A stretch of 60,906 bases of DNA from Gammaproteobacteria bacterium (GTDB lineage Bacteria; Pseudomonadota; Gammaproteobacteria; Steroidobacterales; Steroidobacteraceae): assembly GCA_028293765.1 (NCBI GenBank), contig JAQGOG010000122.1, forward strand, positions 1 through 60,906. Direction: 5' to 3'. Every line of letters starts with the position of its first letter. Within the stretch, counting starts at the first letter, position 1. A program made the translations under genes and the position numbers. A model generated the notes under the pieces. That model was not told the origin of the DNA. It saw only the letters and a list, made by a program, of their open reading frames with translations, and made no database searches. Positions 1 through 11,466 of the stretch are shown one piece after another.

Positions 1-12
1 TTCTATAAATAA

Positions 13-381
<369 letters not shown>

Positions 382-617
382 AAACGCGCTGCGCGCGGGA
401 CTTACTGGCATCGCGAGGACCGTGGCACGGCGCCGCGAAGCCCGTAGGATTGGCTAAGAACAAAGCGCAGTGCGCAGATGACGAGTAGGGAAGCGCGGCG
501 CCGTGGACACGGGCACGCCGCGCACCCCGCCGAACGGACGGGCACCGGCCCACCACCCTGCGGTATCCTAGCCGGCCTGAACAGCCGGGCACTCGAGCCC
601 GTGAGGCCGGAAACAAC

Positions 618-1592
618 ATGCCCAAAGCCATCCGTTTCTACGAGCACGGCGGCCCGGAAGTTCTGCGCTGCGAGGACTTCGATCCCGGCAAACCGGCCCC
701 CAACGAAGCGCAGGTCCGGCACACCGCGATTGGCGTCAACTACATCGATGTCTACGATCGCACCGGCCTGTATCCGGTCGAGCTGCCGAGCGGCCTGGGC
801 CGTGAAGCCGCCGGAGTCGTCACCGCCGTCGGCCGCAAAGTCCGCGGCTTCCGGGTTGGCGATCGCGTCGCCTATGTAAATCAGAAGCCCGGGGCCTACA
901 GCGAGCTGCGCAATGTCAGCGCCGAGCGTCTCGTCAAAGTCCCAAAGGGGATCTCGGACGAACAAGCTGCGGCCCTCATGCTGAAAGGACTCACGGCCCA
1001 CTATCTCTTGAGGCGCACTTATCGCGTCGCTAGCGGCGACACCATTCTCGTGCATGCCGCGGCAGGCGGGGTCGGCCTCATCCTGTGTCAATGGGCCAAA
1101 GCCCTCGGCGCCAAAGTCATCGGCGTCGTCGGCAGCGAGGCGAAAGCCGAACTCGCCCGCAAGCACGGCTGCAAACTCGTCCTCATCTCCGGCCGCGACG
1201 AAATCGTCCCCAGCGCCAGGAAATTTACCAAAGGTCAAGGCGTAGCTGCCGTCTACGACTCGGTGGGCAAGGATACCTTCATAGAGTCCCTCGACTCTTT
1301 GCGCCCCCTTGGCACGATGGTGGCCTACGGCAACGCCTCCGGTCCCCCTCCGGCCATCAGCCCGCTGGAGCTCGCCAAGCGCGGCTCACTGTTCCTGACC
1401 CGCCCCACGCTCTTCCACTACATCGCAACCCGCGAAGCCCTCGACAGCGCCGCCCGCGAGCTGTTCGCCGCCGTCAAAAAGAAATCCGTCAAAGTGCTCA
1501 TCGGCCAAACCTATCCCCTGGCCGATGCCGCGGAAGCTCACCGCGACCTGGAAGCCCGCCGTACGACAGGTTCTACTGTCCTGATCCCCTGA
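618..1592 (+). CDS. qor: NADPH:quinone oxidoreductase (zeta-crystallin type)
   Basis: A 324-residue zinc-free medium-chain dehydrogenase/reductase that reduces quinones with NADPH. The N-terminal GroES-like domain (about 1-120) carries GLGREAAGVV. The Rossmann domain contains the nucleotide-binding loop HAAAGGVG near residue 148, and a C-terminal LxxxxTTGSTVL end is typical of QorA. The structural and catalytic zinc ligands of alcohol dehydrogenases are absent, as expected for this subfamily. Length matches E. coli QorA (327). It is monocistronic: 236 bases separate it from glnB, and it converges on the histidine kinase operon with only 43 bases between. Confidence 0.9.
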   Translation: MPKAIRFYEHGGPEVLRCEDFDPGKPAPNEAQVRHTAIGVNYIDVYDRTGLYPVELPSGLGREAAGVVTAVGRKVRGFRVGDRVAYVNQKPGAYSELRNVSAERLVKVPKGISDEQAAALMLKGLTAHYLLRRTYRVASGDTILVHAAAGGVGLILCQWAKALGAKVIGVVGSEAKAELARKHGCKLVLISGRDEIVPSARKFTKGQGVAAVYDSVGKDTFIESLDSLRPLGTMVAYGNASGPPPAISPLELAKRGSLFLTRPTLFHYIATREALDSAARELFAAVKKKSVKVLIGQTYPLADAAEAHRDLEARRTTGSTVLIP

Positions 1593-1608
1593 TCGGCGGC
1601 ACGCCCGG

Positions 1609-1630
1609 GCCCGCTGGCGGCACAGCGGGC
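1609..1630. terminator. Hairpin between convergent genes
   Basis: A perfect 7-bp stem (GCCCGCT at 1609-1615, AGCGGGC at 1624-1630) with an 8-base loop lies in the 43-base gap between qor and the convergent kinase gene. No T-tract follows on either strand, so it is at best a weak or bidirectional terminator. Confidence 0.4.
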
Positions 1631-1635
1631 GAGTC

Positions 1636-3342
1636 CTATGCCCTCTTATCCTGCGCAGATCTTCCCACCAGGCTGGCAATCACAATAGCCAACTCCTCCG
1701 CCTCCACCGGCTTGGCCACATGATTCTGATACCCCGCCTGTAGCGCCCTAAGCCGATCCTGAGGCGACGCATAAGCCGTCACCGCAACCGCTGGCGTCTG
1801 CCCCCCGAAGTCGGGATCCAATGCCCGCACCTGCTCGATCAGCGCATACCCATCCATCGCCGGCATCCCCAGATCCGCAATCAAGACGTCGGGCCGCTGC
1901 GCAAACAGCAACGTCAGCGCCGCTTGGCCACTGTCAGCCACGCTGACCTCCGCCCCAAACCCCGCCAACATTCCACTGATCAGCTCCCTCGCCCCCGGAT
2001 CATCGTCTACAACGAGTAGTCGCACTCCCGTCAACATAGCGGCTGTCGCCGTCCCGCCCGCAGGGACCTCCACCGCCCGCGGTAGCGCCGTTGCCTCGCG
2101 TACCGGCAATCGCACGGTGAACCGCGCACCCTTGCCTTCGCCAGCGCTGTCCGCATCCACGGTCCCTGCGTGTAATTCAACAAGATGCCGCACGATGGCC
2201 AGCCCGAGCCCCAGGCCGCCGTGCCGCCGGCTGATAGACCCGTCTTCCTGCCGAAAGCGATCGAACACCAGTGGTAGAAACTCCGGCTTGATCCCCTGGC
2301 CGCTGTCGGAAATGCCGATCTCGACCTCGTCATTACGCCGCGCCAGGCACACCTCGACCTGTCCACCCGCCTGGGTGAACTTGATCGCGTTGGAAAGCAG
2401 GTTGCATACGATCTGCTGGAGCCGCGCAAAATCGCCTCGTACCGTCCCCGCGCTGCTGTCGAGAAGTGGCACGATCTTGAGCCCCTTCGCCTGCGCCGCC
2501 GGGTGCATGGTTTCGAGCGCCGCCTCGACCACGCGCCGCGGATCGACGGTAACGAGCTCGAGCGCCACTTTCCCCGTCACGATGCGCGACACGTCCAGCA
2601 GATCCTCGATGAGCCGCTTCTGCGCACGAGCGTTCCGCTCAATGGTCTCGAGCGCCCGCTGCTGACTGGCCCCATCCAGGCGTCCCGTCCGCAGCAGCGT
2701 GATCCAACCGAAGATCGCATTGAGCGGCGTACGCAATTCATGCGACATCGTCGCGAGGAATTCGTCCTTGAGCCGGCTCAGCTCTTCGGCCTCCGCCCGT
2801 AAGACCTTCTCTCTCGCGAGCAGAGCCTCGCGTTCGGCCTCCGCCCGCAGGCGCTCCGCGATCTCGCCTTGCAGCCGTTCGTTGCTCTTCTGCAGCTCGG
2901 CGGTGCGCTCCGTGACGCGTGATTCGAGTTCCTGGTTCGATCTTGCGAGAGCGGCACGTGCCTCATAGAGGTCGACAAACACCCGCACCTTCGTTCGCAA
3001 CACCGAGGCGATCACCGGAGAAAGGATGTAGTCCACCGCGCCGAGCTCGTAGCCCCGCGCGGTCTGCATCTCATCCGCGTAGCTGGTAATGAAGATGATG
3101 GGTGTGTGCCGGCCGTGCTTGTGCCGCCGCACGAGGTTCGCGGTCTCGAGGCCATCGATGTCGGGCATGTTGACATCGAGCAGGATGACCGCGAATTCCC
3201 CTTCGAGCACGCGCTTCAAAGCCTCGGTCCCCGAGTGCGCCTCGACGATCTGCGCATCGAGATCTTCGAGCAGCGTGCCGTAGACGAGCAGCTTCTCGGG
3301 AAGGTCGTCGACGATGAGAATTCGAGCGCGCGAGTGTGGCAC
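1636..3342 (-). CDS. Hybrid sensor kinase with REC-HisKA-HATPase-REC layout
   Basis: A soluble hybrid histidine kinase of about 568 residues. An N-terminal receiver (about 8-120, phospho-Asp in LLDVNMPDIDG) is followed by a coiled coil (125-190), a HisKA H-box MSHELRTPLN near residue 199, a HATPase_c domain with N-box NLLSNAIKF and G-box GLGLGLAIV, and a C-terminal receiver (about 435-555, Asp in IADLGMPAMDG). In the first receiver the usual KP motif reads SP (DYILSPV), so signalling there may be altered. No membrane segment is seen. The start chosen is a GTG two bases after the stop of the upstream kinase, with GAAGG placed 7 bases before it; a TTG at 3348 is an alternative. Reading further upstream would run into the preceding gene. 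It is probably co-transcribed with, and may receive phosphate from, the larger kinase. Confidence 0.88.
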   Translation of the reverse strand: MPHSRARILIVDDLPEKLLVYGTLLEDLDAQIVEAHSGTEALKRVLEGEFAVILLDVNMPDIDGLETANLVRRHKHGRHTPIIFITSYADEMQTARGYELGAVDYILSPVIASVLRTKVRVFVDLYEARAALARSNQELESRVTERTAELQKSNERLQGEIAERLRAEAEREALLAREKVLRAEAEELSRLKDEFLATMSHELRTPLNAIFGWITLLRTGRLDGASQQRALETIERNARAQKRLIEDLLDVSRIVTGKVALELVTVDPRRVVEAALETMHPAAQAKGLKIVPLLDSSAGTVRGDFARLQQIVCNLLSNAIKFTQAGGQVEVCLARRNDEVEIGISDSGQGIKPEFLPLVFDRFRQEDGSISRRHGGLGLGLAIVRHLVELHAGTVDADSAGEGKGARFTVRLPVREATALPRAVEVPAGGTATAAMLTGVRLLVVDDDPGARELISGMLAGFGAEVSVADSGQAALTLLFAQRPDVLIADLGMPAMDGYALIEQVRALDPDFGGQTPAVAVTAYASPQDRLRALQAGYQNHVAKPVEAEELAIVIASLVGRSAQDKRA

Positions 3343-3344
3343 GT

Positions 3345-7799
<4,455 letters not shown>

Positions 7800-8172
7800 G
7801 GCGTTCTCGAGAGGCGGTCGCTACGTCGATACGACATCACCTCGAGGAGGTAGGCAAGGCAAGTTGTTGTGTGTTCGCAAAGGAAACCCACCGAGCCGAC
7901 GAATCTCGGTCATTCCCTTGGAGTCCGTCTGGCTCATAAACACCCTTGCCGGCGCCCATGAGCCAGACAGACTCCTATCCACGTGTGTCGTGCGTGACAC
8001 CGCAGTCGTTTCAGACCACCCGCTTCACGCGAGCTCTGGGTCGAAACGGAAGACCCGAGCCCGTCTATTTCCGCGGGGGCATCTTACGAGGAGTTTCGCG
8101 CCGGCGGCAACGGAGGAATTATTACAAGAGCCGCCGCGGCAGCGTCGCCAGATTGCGTCAGTCGCCGCCGTT
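7800..8172. other. Intergenic region upstream of the kinase operon
   Basis: This 373-base stretch lies between the kinase start and the ilvH stop, both on the minus strand, and should hold the kinase promoter. I see no convincing ORF. Its only clear structure is a long inverted repeat at 7920-7975, listed separately. It also contains a purine-rich GAGGAGG run at 7844-7850 on the plus strand that serves no recognised gene. Confidence 0.5.
7920..7975. repeat. Long inverted repeat, 18-base arms
   Basis: Arms at 7920-7937 and 7958-7975 are complementary over 18 positions with one C/T difference that would be a G-U pair in one RNA strand. The loop is 20 bases. No T-run follows on either side. The element sits about 120 bases upstream of the kinase ATG and about 200 bases beyond the ilvH stop. 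Confidence 0.85.
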
Positions 8173-8673
8173 TCAGCGAACAACTCTCAGCGGTCGCGCG
8201 TTGCGGCCGATGCCGAGCGCGCCGCTACGGACCACCTCGAGCAACTCCGCATCGCGCGCGAGCTCAGTGACGAAAGTGTTGACCTCGGCCTCGCTGCCTG
8301 TGAGCTCGACGATGAACCCGTCCGTTGCCGGATCCAGAACACGACCGCCCAGGCGGATGACGTGACCGCGCACCGTGTCGGTGCGCTCGGGCCGCACCTT
8401 GAGCTTGAGCAGTACAAGCTCCCGCTCGAGATGCTCTCCCAGGGTCATGTCCTCGACATTCACGACGTCGACCAGTTTGTTGAGCTGGTTGGCGATCTGC
8501 TGGATCACTGCATCCGATCCTTTTGTGACCAGCGTGAGGCGCGATACGGTCGGGTCGTCCGTCGGCGCGACGGACAGGGATTCGATGTTATAGCCGCGGG
8601 TCGAGAAGAGCCCGGCCACGCGGGCAAGAGCACCGGCTTCGTTCTGTAGCAGGATCGCGATGATGTGACGCAT
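8173..8673 (-). CDS. ilvH: Acetolactate synthase regulatory (small) subunit
   Basis: A 166-residue regulatory subunit of acetohydroxyacid synthase, the first common step of branched-chain amino acid synthesis. The N-terminal ACT domain (about 1-75) begins RHIIAILLQNEAGALARVAG, with the GLFSTRGYNIESL signature that forms the valine-binding interface. A C-terminal ALS_ss domain (80-158) follows. Length equals E. coli IlvH (163). It is transcribed away from the catalytic subunit gene at 9095, with 421 bases between the two starts, instead of following it in an ilvIH operon. The pair therefore needs two promoters in the shared interval. Confidence 0.95.
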   Translation of the reverse strand: MRHIIAILLQNEAGALARVAGLFSTRGYNIESLSVAPTDDPTVSRLTLVTKGSDAVIQQIANQLNKLVDVVNVEDMTLGEHLERELVLLKLKVRPERTDTVRGHVIRLGGRVLDPATDGFIVELTGSEAEVNTFVTELARDAELLEVVRSGALGIGRNARPLRVVR

Positions 8674-9094
8674 GGGAGTCGATTACTTGGAGTCGATGGC
8701 TGGAAGGGCGAGGCTCCATGATAACGGCGCGCCCCGTACCCTGCATTTGCTACCGGCGTGCAACGATGCCGCGCAATGAGGCCTCATGTGCGGGCGCGCC
8801 GGTAGCGGCTTGAGAACCCCCGGTAATTCCTGCACGCATCACCCTGACTGGATTATGGGTACCGGACGTATCCCTTCATGTCTCCGATGCACGCCACCCG
8901 TGTTTGCAGGGCCAGCGCAAGCTGCTAGTCTCGACCATACCCCCCACTTTTGCGGTCACTCTGATATGGATTCCCCAGAACCGGCCCGTCATTTAGCCGC
9001 GACGAGCCAGTCGGCGCGATCGCTGAAAGCGCTGGCCCGTCCCGGGCCGCAGGCTGCGCGCCCCGGGCGACTTTCAGCCAATAGATAGACAGTC
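8674..9094. other. Divergent ilvH/ilvI regulatory interval
   Basis: A 421-base non-coding interval between the divergent ilv subunit genes. An ORF on the plus strand (8786-9088) shows no family resemblance and has no run of Ile, Val or Leu codons, so I do not treat it as an attenuator leader peptide. The last 75 bases before the ilvI ATG contain nested inverted repeats, listed separately. Confidence 0.5.
9022..9078 (+). promoter_or_regulatory. Nested inverted repeats in the ilvI leader
   Basis: GCTGAAAG at 9022-9029 pairs perfectly with CTTTCAGC at 9071-9078. Inside lies a second stem, GGCCCG at 9034-9039 with CGGGCC at 9043-9048. The outer arm ends 16 bases before the ATG, close enough to affect ribosome access. 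No T-tract follows. A regulatory role is inferred only from structure and position. Confidence 0.45.
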
Positions 9095-10942
9095 ATGAGC
9101 GACACGGTCATTCAGCCCCGCCCCCTTGGGCATCCGCTTGCCGGCGAGAAGATGTCCGGTGCCCGGATGATCATGCAGGTGCTTGCGGATGAGGGGGTTA
9201 CCGCGATTTTCGGCTACAGCGGCGGGGCCATCCTCCCGACGTACGACGCCGTATTCCTTTACAACGAGCAGCAGAGCCACGTCGGCGAGCCGCAGATTCC
9301 GCTCATCGTGCCCTCGAACGAGCAGGGGGCCGGCTTCATGGCCGCGGGCTATGCCCGGGCCACCGGCCGCGTGGGAGTGTGCATCGTGACCTCGGGCCCG
9401 GGAGCGACGAACACCGTTACACCGGTGCGCGATTGCATGGCCGATTCGGTTCCTATTGTCGTGATTTGCGGCCAGGTGGCCACGGCCGCCATCGGCACGG
9501 ACGCTTTTCAGGAAGCGCCGGTGCCCTCGATCATGGGTGCCGTCGCCAAGCATATTTTCCTCGTGACCGACCCGACGAAGCTCGAGGCCACCATGCGTAC
9601 GGCTTTCGAGATTGCGCGCACCGGCCGACCGGGCCCGGTCGTCGTCGACGTGCCGAAGGACGTGCAGAACTGGGAAGGCGTCTTTCACGGCGGCGGCATA
9701 CTCCCGATTCCCGGCTATCGTCGCCGAATGAAGGAACTCTCCGAGCGCGCGGTGGATACGCACGAGGCTGCTCGTTTCTTCGAGATGCTCGGTGAGGCCC
9801 AGCGTCCTCTCATCTACGCCGGCGGCGGTGTTATCAACGCCGGTGCCGCCAGCACGCTCACCGAGTTTGCGCTTGCCTTCAATATTCCCGTGGTGACCAC
9901 ACTCATGGGCATCGGCGCCGTGGACACCACGAATCCGCTTTGCATGCGCATGCTCGGAATGCACGGCACCGCGTTCGCGAACTACGCCGTGGACGATTGC
10001 GATTTCTTGATCGCTGTCGGTGCGCGCTTCGATGACCGAGTGGCGGGTGTGCCGGCGAAATTCGCGAGGAACGCCAAGCGTATCGCGCATCTCGACGTCG
10101 ACCGCGCCGAGGTGAACAAGGTCAAACGCGTGCAGTGGAGCCACATCGGCGTGCTCACGGAGGCGCTGCAGGCGCTTATGGCGTATGGCCGACGCGAGAA
10201 GTTCAAGCGCGACTACAGTGCCTGGCAGGCGAGTGTCGCCGAGCTGAAACGCGTCTACGCCATGAACTATGATCGCGCCAGCACGTTGATCCAGCCGTAC
10301 TACGTGATCGAGGAGATCAACAAGCACACGCGGGGCGAAGCCATCATCACGACGGGCGTCGGCCAGCACCAGATGTGGGCCGCGCAGTACTGCGATTTCC
10401 GGCACCCCCGGCTGTGGCTGACTTCCGGCAGCATGGGCACGATGGGCTTCGGACTGCCCGCCGCGATCGGCGCGCAAATCGCGAACCCTCAGCGCCTCGT
10501 CATCGATATCGACGGTGACTCGAGCATCCGCATGAATATCGGCGAGCTCGAGACGGTCACGACTTACGACCTGCCGGTCAAAGTCGTGGTGCTGAACAAC
10601 TGCGGCGACGGCATGGTCAAGCAGTGGCAGAAGCTCTACTTCAAGGGGCGACTGTCCGCCAGCGACAAGTCGTTGCACAAGAAGGACTTCGTCAAAGCGG
10701 CGCAGGCGGACGGCTTCCGCTACGCCGTGCGCCTCGATCGTAAAGAGGACGTGCCGCGGGTCATCGAGGAGTTCGTGAAATTCGAGGGACCGGCGTTTCT
10801 GGAAGTCATGATCGATCCCGATGCCGGGGTCTACCCCATGGTGGGTCCGGGACAGAGCTACGAAGAGATGATCACCGGTGACTTCATCCCGTCACGGCAT
10901 AAGGTCACCATCAAGACTCCCGGCCCGTCCGAGATGTTCTAG
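9095..10942 (+). CDS. ilvI: Acetolactate synthase catalytic (large) subunit
   Basis: A 615-residue thiamine diphosphate enzyme joining two pyruvates, or pyruvate and 2-oxobutyrate, to form acetohydroxyacids. The TPP-activating glutamate lies in SNEQGAGFMAAGYAR, the FAD/middle domain spans about 215-360, and the metal/TPP motif GDSSIRMNIGELETV lies near 470. The Trp of MVKQWQ, important for sulfonylurea sensitivity, is present. The sequence is longer than E. coli IlvI (574) because of a slightly extended start and end. The partner subunit is encoded divergently at 8173-8673, and IlvA, which makes 2-oxobutyrate, lies 12 kb downstream. Assignment to ilvI rather than ilvB or ilvG is arbitrary. 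Confidence 0.93.
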   Translation: MSDTVIQPRPLGHPLAGEKMSGARMIMQVLADEGVTAIFGYSGGAILPTYDAVFLYNEQQSHVGEPQIPLIVPSNEQGAGFMAAGYARATGRVGVCIVTSGPGATNTVTPVRDCMADSVPIVVICGQVATAAIGTDAFQEAPVPSIMGAVAKHIFLVTDPTKLEATMRTAFEIARTGRPGPVVVDVPKDVQNWEGVFHGGGILPIPGYRRRMKELSERAVDTHEAARFFEMLGEAQRPLIYAGGGVINAGAASTLTEFALAFNIPVVTTLMGIGAVDTTNPLCMRMLGMHGTAFANYAVDDCDFLIAVGARFDDRVAGVPAKFARNAKRIAHLDVDRAEVNKVKRVQWSHIGVLTEALQALMAYGRREKFKRDYSAWQASVAELKRVYAMNYDRASTLIQPYYVIEEINKHTRGEAIITTGVGQHQMWAAQYCDFRHPRLWLTSGSMGTMGFGLPAAIGAQIANPQRLVIDIDGDSSIRMNIGELETVTTYDLPVKVVVLNNCGDGMVKQWQKLYFKGRLSASDKSLHKKDFVKAAQADGFRYAVRLDRKEDVPRVIEEFVKFEGPAFLEVMIDPDAGVYPMVGPGQSYEEMITGDFIPSRHKVTIKTPGPSEMF

Positions 10943-10965
10943 CCGCCCCCAGCACGAACCCATTC

Positions 10966-11385
10966 ATGAAATATCTGCATACGATGGTTCGCGTCACCGA
11001 TATCGACGCCTCGTTGCGGTTCTACCGGGACGCGCTGGGCCTGAAGGAACTGTCACGCAAGGACAGCCCGCACGGGCGCTTCACCCTGGTGTTCCTCGCG
11101 GCGCCCGGCGACGAGTCGGCGCAAGTCGAGCTCACCCACAACTGGGACCCGGAGGCCTATACGGGCGGACGTAACTTCGGGCACCTCGCCTATGAGGTGG
11201 ACGACATTTACGCGACCTGCCAGCGCTTGGCCGACCAAGGGGTGGTCATCAATCGACCGCCACGCGACGGCCGGATGGCTTTCATCCGTTCGCCCGACAA
11301 TATCTCCGTCGAGCTGCTCCAGAAGGGGGCGGCCCTGGCTCCCGCCGAACCCTGGAAGTCCATGCCCAACGTCGGGGTCTGGTAA
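10966..11385 (+). CDS. gloA: Lactoylglutathione lyase (glyoxalase I)
   Basis: A 139-residue VOC-fold metalloenzyme that converts the methylglyoxal-glutathione hemithioacetal to S-lactoylglutathione. Candidate metal ligands are His5 (KYLHTMV), the Glu of AQVELTHNW, the His of FGHLAYEVDD and the Glu of ISVELLQ, the order expected for Ni-type GloA. Length is close to E. coli GloA (135). It begins 23 bases after ilvI and could be co-transcribed with it, though no strong ribosome site is visible. Confidence 0.93.
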   Translation: MKYLHTMVRVTDIDASLRFYRDALGLKELSRKDSPHGRFTLVFLAAPGDESAQVELTHNWDPEAYTGGRNFGHLAYEVDDIYATCQRLADQGVVINRPPRDGRMAFIRSPDNISVELLQKGAALAPAEPWKSMPNVGVW

Positions 11386-11466
11386 GCCACAAGATCGACG
11401 CCTCCGGTTCAGGCGCAGTTACGCTGTTGCAGCGTATGATGCGAGCCCTTCTGTTTACTTAGTTCA

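Noticed and set aside
8786-9088. Leader peptide for ilvI attenuation
   Set aside because: The frame lacks a run of branched-chain amino acid codons, and no terminator/antiterminator pair with a T-tract is visible.
9074-10678. 534-residue open frame on the minus strand
   Set aside because: Antisense to ilvI, which has full family motifs; no recognisable domain.
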